Below, piece by piece: positions 35,090 to 45,534 of a stretch of 64,000 nucleotides of DNA. Under the pieces are notes generated by a model, which saw only the letters and a program-made list of their open reading frames with translations, was not told where the DNA came from and searched no databases. Source of the stretch: an uncultured Bacteroidia bacterium. GTDB taxonomy: Bacteria; Bacteroidota; Bacteroidia; Bacteroidales; Prolixibacteraceae. The stretch's first letter is position 1. The number at the start of each line of letters is the position of its first letter. A program made the translations under genes and the position numbers. The DNA is taken from positions 62,001 through 126,000 of the forward strand of contig CAIXCY010000014.1 in assembly GCA_903918045.1 (NCBI GenBank), given 5' to 3'.

Positions 35090-36382
35090 TCAGTCATCCA
35101 AAGCCGAGCTAATAAGCTGGCGGAATTTCCAGCCAGTATTATCATTGGTTGGACCCTGCGTCTGTTTCAAAAGGATTCCGATGATTTTTTCTTTTGGATC
35201 GGCAAAATATTGGGTATTAAAATATCCACCCCATTCAAAGGTTCCGGCACTGCCGAGATCACCCCTCTCCTCTCCGTTCTGCGAAACGACTGAGAAAGCC
35301 AGCCCGAAAAATTTGTCACTCCCGCCAAAAAGTGTACCACTCTGGTTACTTAAAATGGTTTGAATTGTTGACCTGCTTAGGATTCTTACCCCGTTAAGTT
35401 CGCCACCATTCAGATACATTTGCAAGAATGTGGCGTAGTCTTTAGCCGTACTTGACAGTCCGGCGCCACCGGAAAAGTAGCTTCGAGCCCCTTTAACAGG
35501 GTATTCGGGATCGTAAAAAGTTACCGGATAACGACTCCATTCCCCTTTTCCATTTTTTTGCTGAACAGAAACCAGCCGGCTTGCCTTTTCTGAAGGGAGG
35601 TAGAACCAGGTATCATTCATCCCAAGCGGATCAAAAAGATGTGTGCGCAAATACCTGTCAAATGGCATGCCTGAGACCACTTCAATCAAATAGCCCAAAA
35701 CATCAAGACCTTCACTATAGGTCCACTTCTCACCGGGATTATTATGCAATGGTAATTTGGCAAGTTTCCTGACACTCTCTTCAATCGTTATTTTTTCGGT
35801 TGTAAATACATCTGTAACACCCGCTTTCTGATAAATCATCTTAAACCGTTCATCCCCGTCAATAACGCCATAACCAATCCCTGAAAGGTGGCTCAAAAGT
35901 TGACGGATCGTTATTTCTCCGGTTGCCGGAGTCGTAACATAGGAAGTATCTTTATATTGGAAGCTTTTTAAAACCTGAGGATTCTTAAATTCCGGAATAT
36001 ACTTTGAAATCGGATCGTCAAGTTTAAATTTTCCTTCTTCCCACAGCATTAACACCGCCGTCGAGGTAATCGCCTTCGTTTGTGATGCGATCCGAAAAAT
36101 ATCATCCCGTTTCAAAGTAAGGTTACTCTGATTATCCGCTTTTCCAAAAGCCTTGAATAAGACTATCTTACCCTTTCGGGCTACCAGAGCGACAATTCCG
36201 GGGACCTCCCCATTTGAAACTGCTTCGGCACACATTGTCTCGATCCTGGCCAACCTCTCCACTGAAAATCCAACACTTGCCGGATTTCCCTCTGTCAATA
36301 ACGGAGAAACATTCGTCGATTTAGTCTGGGCAAAAAGTGAAAGTGTAAAAGCAGAAAGCAGGATGACGATTAAGCTTTTCAT
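35090..36382 (-). CDS. Exported serine hydrolase, beta-lactamase class C/EstB type
   Basis: Periplasmic or exported penicillin-binding-fold hydrolase with a signal peptide (residues 1-19, ending SLFAQ). The catalytic SxxK is SQTK (S100, K103). The second motif is YSEGLDVLGYLIE (about 218-230), whose YSxG form is typical of EstB-like esterases rather than true beta-lactamases. The WGGYFNTQYF segment near 384-393 replaces the KTG motif. The substrate could be an ester, a peptide or a beta-lactam-like compound. The 430-residue length is normal. The promoter lies in a striking inverted repeat shared with the CLC gene. Confidence 0.85.
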   Translation of the reverse strand: MKSLIVILLSAFTLSLFAQTKSTNVSPLLTEGNPASVGFSVERLARIETMCAEAVSNGEVPGIVALVARKGKIVLFKAFGKADNQSNLTLKRDDIFRIASQTKAITSTAVLMLWEEGKFKLDDPISKYIPEFKNPQVLKSFQYKDTSYVTTPATGEITIRQLLSHLSGIGYGVIDGDERFKMIYQKAGVTDVFTTEKITIEESVRKLAKLPLHNNPGEKWTYSEGLDVLGYLIEVVSGMPFDRYLRTHLFDPLGMNDTWFYLPSEKASRLVSVQQKNGKGEWSRYPVTFYDPEYPVKGARSYFSGGAGLSSTAKDYATFLQMYLNGGELNGVRILSRSTIQTILSNQSGTLFGGSDKFFGLAFSVVSQNGEERGDLGSAGTFEWGGYFNTQYFADPKEKIIGILLKQTQGPTNDNTGWKFRQLISSALDD

Positions 36383-36408
36383 AAGATCCAGTTTAAATTG
36401 TAAAAAGA

Positions 36409-36441
36409 CAAATTTAGCAAAATAAAATAAAGCTAAATTTG
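36409..36441. promoter_or_regulatory. Divergent -7 elements forming a perfect inverted repeat
   Basis: CAAATTTAGC (36409-36418) and GCTAAATTTG (36432-36441) are perfect 10-base inverted repeats separated by 13 bases. Each contains TAAATTTG reading outward, a match to TAnnTTTG: leftward for the serine hydrolase (ATG at 36382) and rightward for the CLC gene (ATG at 36449, almost leaderless). Confidence 0.6.
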
Positions 36442-36448
36442 CACTACG

Positions 36449-38224
36449 ATGAGAAAAATAACTAGTGTCATATCCTTTATCAATTCATGGCGTTTAAAGC
36501 ACCTCAATGAACGTGAGATGTTGCTGATCTTAAGCTTTGCAGTTGGATTGCTGAGCGGATTTGCTGCAATTATTCTGAAAAATCTGATATACCATCTTGG
36601 GAAGCTTTTAACACAGAATTTCACCTCTTATTCAGAGAGTTACCAATATCTGGCCTACCCGGGATTGGGGATTCTTATCACGGTGCTGTATGTCAGGTTT
36701 TTTGTCAAGGATGATATTGGACATGGAGTGACCAAAGTTCTTGAATCAATTGCCAATAAGAAAGGGAGGATGCGGGCGCATAATATGTTTACCTCAATCA
36801 TCTCCAGTACGATAACCATTGGATTTGGAGGTTCGGTTGGTGCCGAAGCTCCGGTTGTTCTAACCGGATCGTCTATTGGGTCGAACATTGCCCGACGATT
36901 TAATCTCAGTTATCATACAATGACCGTGCTTATTGGTTGTGGAGCTGCAGGTGCAATTGCAGGTATTTTCAAGGCACCATTGGCAGGAATCTTATTTGCC
37001 ATAGAAGTTTTGATGCTTGACATGTCGATGACTTCTTTACTTCCCTTATTGATCTCGGCCTCTACATCTGCCTCGCTCGCCTATTTTTTAATGGGCAGCG
37101 CACACCACTTTGATTTTCAAATTGATAAGGCATTCAATGTCGCCAATATCCCCTGGTATATCGTTTTAGGGATCTTTTGCGGATTATTTGCATTTCTTTT
37201 CACGCAGGGGAACTTGTATATTGAGGGGCGTTTTCATAAAATGAAAAACCCGTATTTAAAAGTGATTACTGGCGGAACTTTACTTGGTATATTTATATTT
37301 CTCTTTCCTTCACTCTGGGGCGAGGGTTATTTCACAATAGATCAGATACTCACAGATGCAGGTTCAAATATTTTGAATAATTCACTCTTTGTAGGATTTA
37401 AAGAGAACAAGTTCATCCTGATTGGGATGATCTTGCTGATAATGCTTGTGAAAATTATTGCAACGGCTACAACCACCGGTTCTGGAGGGAGTGGCGGAAT
37501 TTTTGCCCCGTCTTTGTTTTTGGGAGGTATGGCTGGATTTTTTGTATCATCAATACTTAATGTGAATGGCACGATGGTTCCTGCCCGAAACTTTGCGTTA
37601 GTTGGAATGGCGGGGATGATGGCCGGAGTGATGCAATCACCGATGACTGCAATATTTCTAATTGCGGAGATAACCGGAGGATTTGGTTTACTTATTCCGC
37701 TTATGATCACCTCTGCAACGGCCTACCTTACTGTAAAACCGCTGTTGCCTCATTCACTTTACCATATGCGCCTGGCTCAACGTGGTGAATTAATCACCCA
37801 TAACAAGGATAAGGCTGTACTGACGCTTTTAAAACTGAAAAATGTGATAGAAACCGACCTTCGAACGGTGAATGTTGAAAGTACACTGGGAGAACTGGTT
37901 CGAATAATCTCGACCTCAAAGCGAAATATTTTTCCTGTGATAGATCATGAAAAAAACTTCTGCGGAGTAGTGCTATTGGATGATATCAGGGAATTTATGT
38001 TTGACAGAGAACGTTACGCAACCACACTGGTCAAGGATTTAATGATTATGCCTCCTGAAATTATTGCACCCGATGAGAAGATGGAAAATGTGATGAAGAA
38101 ATTTAGTGATAGCGGCGTATGGAATCTACCCGTTATAAATAATCGGAAATACATTGGTTTCATTTCAAAATCAACTATCTTTAACGCGTACCGGGCAGAA
38201 TTAGTCCGGTTCTCGGAAGAATAA
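36449..38224 (+). CDS. CLC-family chloride channel/transporter with two CBS domains
   Basis: Integral membrane CLC protein moving Cl- or a related anion. The selectivity motifs are GSVGAEAP with the gating Glu at 133, GIFKAPLAGILFAIEVL (about 174-190), and GSGGSGGIFAPSLFLGG (about 344-360). Two C-terminal CBS domains (about 455-590) may bind adenine nucleotides. The residue following the conserved Glu in the AIEVL motif is Val (187), where H+-coupled CLC exchangers such as CLC-ec1 have the internal proton Glu. This favours channel-like or uncoupled transport (inference). The length of 591 residues fits a CBS-bearing CLC. Confidence 0.92.
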   Translation: MRKITSVISFINSWRLKHLNEREMLLILSFAVGLLSGFAAIILKNLIYHLGKLLTQNFTSYSESYQYLAYPGLGILITVLYVRFFVKDDIGHGVTKVLESIANKKGRMRAHNMFTSIISSTITIGFGGSVGAEAPVVLTGSSIGSNIARRFNLSYHTMTVLIGCGAAGAIAGIFKAPLAGILFAIEVLMLDMSMTSLLPLLISASTSASLAYFLMGSAHHFDFQIDKAFNVANIPWYIVLGIFCGLFAFLFTQGNLYIEGRFHKMKNPYLKVITGGTLLGIFIFLFPSLWGEGYFTIDQILTDAGSNILNNSLFVGFKENKFILIGMILLIMLVKIIATATTTGSGGSGGIFAPSLFLGGMAGFFVSSILNVNGTMVPARNFALVGMAGMMAGVMQSPMTAIFLIAEITGGFGLLIPLMITSATAYLTVKPLLPHSLYHMRLAQRGELITHNKDKAVLTLLKLKNVIETDLRTVNVESTLGELVRIISTSKRNIFPVIDHEKNFCGVVLLDDIREFMFDRERYATTLVKDLMIMPPEIIAPDEKMENVMKKFSDSGVWNLPVINNRKYIGFISKSTIFNAYRAELVRFSEE

Positions 38225-38292
38225 TTAACAATCGTTGAAATCTTAACCGGTAAAGTTCCTTAAAGTACCAATGAGATTTGGTTTATAAACAG

Positions 38293-38300
38293 TAAATTTG
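38293..38300 (+). promoter_or_regulatory. Candidate -7 element for glyA
   Basis: TAAATTTG, 29 bases before the glyA ATG, matches TAnnTTTG. A TTTG at 38277-38280 is closer than the usual -33 spacing. Confidence 0.4.
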
Positions 38301-38329
38301 CATCGAAAATTTATCCATACCAAGAAAGA

Positions 38330-39610
38330 ATGAAACAGGATACACAGATTTTTGAAATTATAGAGAAAGAGAGACAAAGACAGCTGCATGGGATTGAGCT
38401 AATTGCATCAGAAAATTTTGTTTCGGAACAGGTTATGGCGGCCATGGGTTCATGTCTGACCAATAAATATGCAGAAGGATATCCTGGGCACAGGTATTAT
38501 GGAGGATGCCAATTTATTGACGAAGCAGAGCAATTGGCGATCGACAGGCTGAAAAAGCTCTTTGGGGCCGAATATGCAAATGTTCAGCCACATTCAGGCG
38601 CTCAGGCGAATATGGCAGTCCTGATGACTGTCCTCAAACCCGGCGACACCTTTATGGGTCTTGATTTATCCCATGGCGGGCACCTTTCGCATGGATCACC
38701 GGTTAATTCATCCGGTTTGCTTTACCATCCGGTTGCCTATGGTGTTAAGGAAGATACCGGTCTTGTTGACTACGATATGATGGAAGAAGTTGCCTTAAAA
38801 GAACTTCCTAAACTGATTATCGCTGGCGCTTCGGCATATTCGCGTGAATGGGATTATCAGCGGATGCGTAACCTGGCTGATAAGATTGGTGCACTTCTTA
38901 TGGTCGATATGGCACATCCCGCGGGACTGATTGCTGCAGGTTTACTTGAAAACCCGGTAAAATATGCACATATCGTCACTTCGACAACCCATAAGACCTT
39001 GCGTGGTCCGCGTGGAGGAATTATTCTTTTAGGCAAGGATTTTGAAAATCCGTGGGGACTTACGACCAAAAAAGGTGAGCTTAAGATGATGTCATCGCTT
39101 CTCGACTCAGCAATATTCCCCGGAATTCAGGGCGGTCCACTGGAGCATGTAATTGCTTCGAAGGCAATTGCATTTGGAGAAGCACTTGAACCCGAATATA
39201 AAGATTACCAGATAATGGTTCAGAAAAATGCCCGGGTTATGGCTAAGGCCTTTATTGACAAAGGATATAAGGTAATTTCAGGTGGAACAGACAACCATTC
39301 AATGTTGATCGACCTGCGCACCAAATTCCCTGACCTTACGGGCAAGAAAGCTGAGAATGCATTGGTTTTGGCAGATATAACAATTAACAAGAACATGGTT
39401 CCTTTCGATTCGCGTTCTCCGTTCCTTACTTCCGGTTTGCGTGTCGGAACTCCTGCTATTACAACCCGCGGAATGAAGGAGGAGCATATGGCATTGATCG
39501 TCGATCTGATTGATGAAGTACTCCAAAATCCGGAAAACGAAAGTGTAATCACTGATGTGCGGGGAAGAGTTAACAAAATGATGGAAAGTTTCCCAATGTT
39601 CGCGTGGTAA
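38330..39610 (+). CDS. glyA: Serine hydroxymethyltransferase GlyA
   Basis: PLP enzyme that converts serine and tetrahydrofolate to glycine and 5,10-methylene-THF, the main one-carbon source. All family marks are present: [11 protein letters not shown] (about residues 20-30), [15 protein letters not shown] (about 45-59), the PLP-binding [12 protein letters not shown] with Lys at 222, FPGIQGGP near 265-272, and [10 protein letters not shown] near 375-384. The 426-residue length is normal for this phylum. A bidirectional terminator separates it from the convergent tsaD. Confidence 0.97.
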   Translation: MKQDTQIFEIIEKERQRQLHGIELIASENFVSEQVMAAMGSCLTNKYAEGYPGHRYYGGCQFIDEAEQLAIDRLKKLFGAEYANVQPHSGAQANMAVLMTVLKPGDTFMGLDLSHGGHLSHGSPVNSSGLLYHPVAYGVKEDTGLVDYDMMEEVALKELPKLIIAGASAYSREWDYQRMRNLADKIGALLMVDMAHPAGLIAAGLLENPVKYAHIVTSTTHKTLRGPRGGIILLGKDFENPWGLTTKKGELKMMSSLLDSAIFPGIQGGPLEHVIASKAIAFGEALEPEYKDYQIMVQKNARVMAKAFIDKGYKVISGGTDNHSMLIDLRTKFPDLTGKKAENALVLADITINKNMVPFDSRSPFLTSGLRVGTPAITTRGMKEEHMALIVDLIDEVLQNPENESVITDVRGRVNKMMESFPMFAW

Positions 39611-39629
39611 TTTAAACAACAAAATAGAT

Positions 39630-39658
39630 AAAAAAGGATCGCAAAACGATCCTTTTTT
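39630..39658. terminator. Bidirectional terminator between glyA and tsaD
   Basis: AAAAAGGATCG (39631-39641) pairs with CGATCCTTTTT (39647-39657) around CAAAA. It has a T-run on each strand, so it can end both convergent genes. The tsaD stop codon overlaps its right edge. Confidence 0.85.
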
Positions 39659-40691
39659 ATTTCAAGGTTACCCGTGAATAAGGAGTTGCATCGTGTGAGG
39701 CAAATTCATTTTTCAGATATTTAAAATAACCCGTGATTGCGATCATTGCCGCGTTATCGGTGGTGAATTTAAACGGCGGTATATGCATATCCCACTCATG
39801 TTTCTCAGCCGCCTTAATCAGTGCAGCTCGTAAACCGGAATTTGCTGAAACACCGCCTGCCACTGCAATGGTCCTGATCCCGGTCTCTTTAGCAGCCAGT
39901 TTAACCTTTATCATTAATACCTGGATAATTGTCTCCTGAATCGAGGCACAAATATCCAACTGGTTTTCAACGATGAAATTAGGATTTTCAGCAATTCGGT
40001 CCCGAATAAAATATAGGAACGAAGTTTTGAGACCGCTGAAACTATAGTCTAATCCAGGTATTCTGGGCTTTGCGAAAACGAATGCTTTTGGATTTCCCAG
40101 CTTTGCAAATTTGTCAATAAGAGGTCCACCGGGATAGGGTAATCCAATAACTTTTGCACATTTATCAAACGCTTCTCCTGCCGCATCATCTATCGTTTGT
40201 CCGATAACCTCCATATCGAGATAATCACGGACAATAATGATCTGTGAATTACCACCAGAGACAAGCAGGCATAAAAATGGAAATGTCGGATCTTTCTTCG
40301 TCACTGAGGGCTCCTTTAAAAAGTGAGCCAGAACATGGCCCTGTAGATGGTTCACCTCAATAAGCGGGATTTGTCGGGCTAAGGCAAAACCTTTCGCAAA
40401 GGAGGTACCAACCAATAATGATCCAAGTAATCCTGGACCTCTTGTAAAGGCAACTGCTGAAATATCACTTACAGTTATTCCTGCTTTCCTGATTGCAAGA
40501 TCTACCACCGGTATAATATTTTGCTGATGAGCCCTTGACGCCAATTCGGGTACTACACCCCCATATGCCATGTGAATTGCCTGGCCTGAAACCTCATTGC
40601 TTAAAATCACTTCATTGCGGATAATCGCCGCGGCCGTATCATCACACGAAGATTCAATTCCCAGAATTATTATATCCTTATTCTTTCCCAT
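39657..40691 (-). CDS. tsaD: tRNA N6-adenosine threonylcarbamoyltransferase TsaD
   Basis: Catalytic subunit of the TsaB-TsaD-TsaE machinery that transfers threonylcarbamoyl to A37 of ANN-decoding tRNAs. The ASKHA fold is shown by ILGIESSCDDTAAA (about residues 9-22), GGVVPELASRAHQ (about 44-56), the metal-binding NHLQGH (about 113-118), LLVSGGNSQ (about 143-151) and VAGGVSANSGLR (about 275-286). The 344-residue length is standard. It is divergent from the TamB-like gene. Confidence 0.96.
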   Translation of the reverse strand: MGKNKDIIILGIESSCDDTAAAIIRNEVILSNEVSGQAIHMAYGGVVPELASRAHQQNIIPVVDLAIRKAGITVSDISAVAFTRGPGLLGSLLVGTSFAKGFALARQIPLIEVNHLQGHVLAHFLKEPSVTKKDPTFPFLCLLVSGGNSQIIIVRDYLDMEVIGQTIDDAAGEAFDKCAKVIGLPYPGGPLIDKFAKLGNPKAFVFAKPRIPGLDYSFSGLKTSFLYFIRDRIAENPNFIVENQLDICASIQETIIQVLMIKVKLAAKETGIRTIAVAGGVSANSGLRAALIKAAEKHEWDMHIPPFKFTTDNAAMIAITGYFKYLKNEFASHDATPYSRVTLK

Positions 40692-40823
40692 CCTTACTAT
40701 TTATACTGTTTTAGCCATTTTCTGCAAATATCTCTTTCGTCGATCCTCAAAAAATGTTATTTTTAGAAAAAAATAAAATTTTCTTTCCGTATTTACGGTC
40801 TAAGATTATAAAAACTCAAAAGT

Positions 40824-43800
40824 ATCAAAAAAAGGTTTAAAATATTACTCTATTCCGTTTTTACGCTCTTTGCTTTATATCTGGGAGCCTATCTGTTTTT
40901 TCGTTCGGAAAAAATACAGACAATTGTTGCACAATGGTTTACTAATCAATTATCTCAAACTTATAAAGCGAAGATCAGTGTGGGGGGCGTCAATATATCC
41001 TTATTTAAGAAGATTGTTCTTGAAAAAGTGATGATTGAAGACCAAAATCGGGACACTCTGTTTTATATTGGCAGCATTAAACTGCAAATTGACAGTTTAG
41101 CCCTTTTAGAAAGGAGGGTCCATTTTGGCGACCTTAACTTTGAAGATTCGAGGATCAACATTCTGAAAGATTCTAAAGGATATAATTTCGATTTTCTAAA
41201 AGGGTCAGAAACCTCAGAACCTGACACCCTGCCGCCATGGCATATTACATTCACTAATTTGTACTTTCTAAATTCAAGGATAAGCTACAAAAACATAACC
41301 CAACAGGATACTTTGACTAATGGAATAAATTTCAATGACTTATCAATTAACAAATTAAACCTTTCTGTTGTAAATTTTCATCAGTCAGATTCAGTGACTA
41401 CCTTTTTTCTGGACAATGCCTCAATTTATGAAAAATCAGGATTCACGATTGGGGATTTGAGATTTGCCGGACGTATTGACAAAACAGGATTTGAGCTTTC
41501 GAATATGACCCTGGTTTCAAATCATTCGCATATCGAAGCCAATAAAATTAAGATCTCTAAAAATAAGCTTTTTGGAGTTGATTCCCTCTTTTCAGAAAAG
41601 AGTCAGACCTTAACAAACCGTTATATCATTGACAGTGAATTTAAAGAATCGAGGGTTTCGCTTACTGATTTATCGTATGTGATACCTGAACTTTGGGGAA
41701 TGAATGAACCGATTCATTTTTCAGGAGGAATAAAAGGGACGCTTAGCAGTTTGAAATTCAAGAAAATAAATTTCAGGATTGGACAGGAAACACAGGTAAA
41801 TGCAGATCTTGAATTACGGGGATTGCCTGTCTGGAAAAACACATTTATCTTCTTTAAACTCTATGATAATATATTTAACTTTAATGATTTAGCAACTATT
41901 CGGCTTCCGGATAGTTCTCCCAAAAGATATTTGAAAATCCCACCGGAGCTTTTAAATGAAGTGAGAGTAACCTACCAGGGAAATTTCAGTGGGTTTCCAT
42001 CCGATTTTGTTGCCTATGGAACGCTGGATGGCAGCCTGGGGAAATTGACAACCGACCTGGCAATCCGTCCAAAAAAAGATGGTGTAATCGATTTTCAGGG
42101 GAGTATTAAAGCGACCTCCTTTCAGGCAGGAAAATTACTCGATTATTCACCCCTTGGAGCGGTCTCGTTGGAGATTAAAGTCAATGGTTCACGCTCCGGA
42201 CTCAACAAATTTAATGCCCTAATAGCGGGCAATATCGACAGTCTTTATTTCAATAATTACAGAATTGATTCGATTTTTGTCGATGGAAAGGCACGTGACC
42301 GCAGTTTTGAAGGTGAATTAAATGTTCAGGATAGTAACCTGAAAATGACTTTTTCAGGAAAAGCCGATTTTGCAGGAGCTATACCTGAATTCAATTTTGC
42401 CTCTACAGTTGAGAAAGCAAATCTGGTAATTCTTGGTCTTGAAAAGGATCGCAAAATTGCAGATTTGTCACTTAAGATCAGCGCGAACTTTACAGGTGAC
42501 CATATTGACAATATTAATGGAAAGATAAATCTTGAAAAGTTTAAATTTATAAGGGACAATAAAACTTTTGAGGTTCATGATTTTGTGCTGAAGACCTCAA
42601 ACAGTGCCGAAAAGAACAATATCACATTAAGGTCAGATATCGCCGATGTAACCATTGACGGAAAATATCTCTTTGGAGAGTTTGATCTCACCTTCAGGGA
42701 TTATCTGCATCATTTTTTACCTTCCGCAAAAATCCCTTTTTCCGACAGGACCTCAACTGGTAAGAATGCATTTAAATTTGATATCAGGATAAAAAAAGCT
42801 GAAGAATTAGGAGACTTTTTTGTTCCCGGATTAGTTGTCAAATCGCCTGTCGTTCTTACTGGAAGCATCGATTCTGACAGAAAAATCCTCACTATGGATG
42901 GTGCCATTAATGAATTCATTTTCAAAAAGAACCAGGCAAAAGGGGTTACAATTAATTCACGAAATATTGACAATAATTGGTTATTCAGAATCGGAACAAA
43001 AAGCGCCTTGCTGGGAGGTGCAGTAGCCGTGGAGAATTTCTCAATAAACAATACACTCGACCACGACAGTCTCAATACAACGATTAACTGGAACAATACA
43101 GCAGTGCCAACGTACTCCGGAAAACTCGATCTTTTAGGAGTCTTTTCCAAGAATAAAAAGGGGAATAGCCTGGTTGACATCTACCTAAATCCATCAAAAA
43201 TTTGGTTAGCCGATTCCTTATGGCAAATCGAAAAGAGTCACCTCCATCTCGATTCCGCTGCGATAGCCATTGACAACTTTAGCATCCATCACAAACAGGA
43301 AAAATTCAGAATATTCGGAAAAGTAGCTGACAACTCATCAGATAAAATCAATATTGAATTTACAAAGGTCAGACTTAGTAACCTCGATTTTTTACTTGGT
43401 GAAGATATCGGGATCTATGGAGAATTAAACGGAACAACCGAAATCGCTGATCCATATCGCTCCCTTTTTCTTACCAGCCAGATGAAAGTTTCAGATTTCA
43501 CTTATCTTGAGAAGAATTTTGGGGATATTATGCTCGATAATAGCTGGGATCAGGAGAAAAAGAAATTGAATACCTCGTTAAAACTGGTTAAGGATTCAAA
43601 AGCATGTTTTGATTTAAAGGGATATTTTCAACCTCAGGGAGATACCCTAAATTATCATGCCACTTTTACGGATTACCCGCTCGAGTCGTTACTACCTATT
43701 CTGGGCAGTTTTGCCAACCGGATTGAGGGAAAAGGAAACGGGCAGGTCAATGTTTTGGGGAAACTTTCTTTCCCAAAATTCTATGGAAATGTTGCGGTTA

Positions 43801-45299
43801 CTAATGCAAAAATCGGAATTGAATATACAAAGGTGATCTATTCGTTAAATGACACTGTAAGATTCGCAGGGGACTCCATCAATTTTAAAAATATCCTTGT
43901 AAATGATGCCGAAAAAAACAAGGCAAGATTTAATGGGACTATAACTCATAATCTGTTCAACCACATGACCTATGATTTATCTGCAAATACAGATAACATA
44001 ATGGTATTAAACACATTAACTAGCGACAACAATTATTTTTATGGACTGGTACACGGAGCAGGTATATTCCGCCTCTCAGGCAAAGCTGCTAACCTGCGGC
44101 TTGATCTGGAATTGAAAACTAAGCCTGGCACTCAGGTAAATGTCCCTATTGAAAATCCCGAATCGGCAAATCAATACGATTTTATCCGTTTTGTTAAAGC
44201 CGATTCACTGGAACAGGAAAATAAAACCGTAACACGGATAATCAATACCGGTGGCTTAGAGGTTAATTTGGACGTAACAGCGACCCCCGATGCCAAGGTT
44301 CAGATGATCTTCCGTTCAACAGTAGGCGATGCTATTAGCGGCACCGGATCGGGAGACCTCCGTTTTAAATATGACAAGGAGGGAAATTTCCTGATGTATG
44401 GTGACTACAGGATCGATAAAGGGGAATATATGTTCACCCTTCAAAATGTGCTGGTCAGAAGGTTCCATATTGAGCAGGGTGGCCTGATCTCATGGAACGG
44501 TGATCCATATGGCGCTATTGTTGATCTTGATGCACTCTACACGATCAAAGCTCCAATAAATTATCTGTTAATTAATTATAATCAGAACGATAATTCGCGC
44601 CGAATTCCGGTGCAGTGTAAGATTAACCTATCCAAAAAACTGTTAAATCCGACAGTTAAATTTGATATCAACTTTCCCACCGCAGACGAAAGGACGAAGG
44701 ATGAACTCCAGCAATTTATCAGCACCCAGGATGATATCAACCGTCAAATGGTCTCCTTAATGGTGATGGGTCAGTTTTTTACACCTGAATATCTGAGAGG
44801 AAGACAAGATTTTCAATCGAGTACCGGAAGTGTTGTTGGGTCAACAACATCCGATATTCTGTCTAACCAGCTTTCCAACTGGCTATCCCAGATTAGCAAT
44901 GACTTCGATATTGGATTCAACTATCGTCCAGGTGATCAGGTCAATGCCAATCAAATGGAGTTTGCATTAAGTACACAGATCCTCAACGATCGGGTAACGA
45001 TCAACGGGAATATCGGGAATAATAGCAACCTCCAATCAAATGCGACGAATCCCGTTGTAGGAGAAGTTGAAGTTTTTGTTAAACTGAATCAATCGGGCAA
45101 ATTACAACTTAAGGCATACAACAGAGCCAATGATGATCTTATTTACGATACATCGCTCTACAAACAAGGTATAGGCCTTTCGTTTCGGGAAGAATTCAAT
45201 ACCCTGAGCGATTTATTTGACCATTATCGCTCTAAAAAGAATAAAATTAAAATACCTATGAAATTGGATTCCTTAAATAAGGTAACGAATCAACACTAA
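40824..45299 (+). CDS. TamB-like translocation/assembly module protein (AsmA superfamily)
   Basis: Very large periplasm-spanning protein, about 1490 residues, anchored in the inner membrane. Its relatives form a long hydrophobic groove that bridges to the outer membrane, moving lipids or aiding outer-membrane protein assembly. An N-terminal helix (FKILLYSVFTLFALYLGAYLFF) is followed by an extended beta-rich body, and the C-terminal DUF490/TamB domain includes GDAISGTGSGDLRF and GDYRIDKGEYMFTL (about residues 1170-1200). The helix is encoded in frame upstream of the first GTG at 40980, but no ATG, GTG or TTG precedes it. ATC at 40824 sits where ATG would be expected, so the start is uncertain. 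Confidence 0.85.
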   Translation: MKKRFKILLYSVFTLFALYLGAYLFFRSEKIQTIVAQWFTNQLSQTYKAKISVGGVNISLFKKIVLEKVMIEDQNRDTLFYIGSIKLQIDSLALLERRVHFGDLNFEDSRINILKDSKGYNFDFLKGSETSEPDTLPPWHITFTNLYFLNSRISYKNITQQDTLTNGINFNDLSINKLNLSVVNFHQSDSVTTFFLDNASIYEKSGFTIGDLRFAGRIDKTGFELSNMTLVSNHSHIEANKIKISKNKLFGVDSLFSEKSQTLTNRYIIDSEFKESRVSLTDLSYVIPELWGMNEPIHFSGGIKGTLSSLKFKKINFRIGQETQVNADLELRGLPVWKNTFIFFKLYDNIFNFNDLATIRLPDSSPKRYLKIPPELLNEVRVTYQGNFSGFPSDFVAYGTLDGSLGKLTTDLAIRPKKDGVIDFQGSIKATSFQAGKLLDYSPLGAVSLEIKVNGSRSGLNKFNALIAGNIDSLYFNNYRIDSIFVDGKARDRSFEGELNVQDSNLKMTFSGKADFAGAIPEFNFASTVEKANLVILGLEKDRKIADLSLKISANFTGDHIDNINGKINLEKFKFIRDNKTFEVHDFVLKTSNSAEKNNITLRSDIADVTIDGKYLFGEFDLTFRDYLHHFLPSAKIPFSDRTSTGKNAFKFDIRIKKAEELGDFFVPGLVVKSPVVLTGSIDSDRKILTMDGAINEFIFKKNQAKGVTINSRNIDNNWLFRIGTKSALLGGAVAVENFSINNTLDHDSLNTTINWNNTAVPTYSGKLDLLGVFSKNKKGNSLVDIYLNPSKIWLADSLWQIEKSHLHLDSAAIAIDNFSIHHKQEKFRIFGKVADNSSDKINIEFTKVRLSNLDFLLGEDIGIYGELNGTTEIADPYRSLFLTSQMKVSDFTYLEKNFGDIMLDNSWDQEKKKLNTSLKLVKDSKACFDLKGYFQPQGDTLNYHATFTDYPLESLLPILGSFANRIEGKGNGQVNVLGKLSFPKFYGNVAVTNAKIGIEYTKVIYSLNDTVRFAGDSINFKNILVNDAEKNKARFNGTITHNLFNHMTYDLSANTDNIMVLNTLTSDNNYFYGLVHGAGIFRLSGKAANLRLDLELKTKPGTQVNVPIENPESANQYDFIRFVKADSLEQENKTVTRIINTGGLEVNLDVTATPDAKVQMIFRSTVGDAISGTGSGDLRFKYDKEGNFLMYGDYRIDKGEYMFTLQNVLVRRFHIEQGGLISWNGDPYGAIVDLDALYTIKAPINYLLINYNQNDNSRRIPVQCKINLSKKLLNPTVKFDINFPTADERTKDELQQFISTQDDINRQMVSLMVMGQFFTPEYLRGRQDFQSSTGSVVGSTTSDILSNQLSNWLSQISNDFDIGFNYRPGDQVNANQMEFALSTQILNDRVTINGNIGNNSNLQSNATNPVVGEVEVFVKLNQSGKLQLKAYNRANDDLIYDTSLYKQGIGLSFREEFNTLSDLFDHYRSKKNKIKIPMKLDSLNKVTNQH

Positions 45300-45534
45300 C
45301 CGCATTAGAAAAATCAGAGATATATTGCACCCTTGCAGTAGAATGGATGATTAGCGGTGAACACTACGCGAATAATTCACAACTTTTAAGAAATGGCAAA
45401 GTATGAAGGTTCATTTGAATTCGCTATTTTTGCCCACATCAGCGAGGTGAATATTCTATTATAATATTTGCTTTGTAGAAAACAGAGGGTTATCATTGAC
45501 ATCAATCCAAACGGGGAGTAAACTTTATATTATA

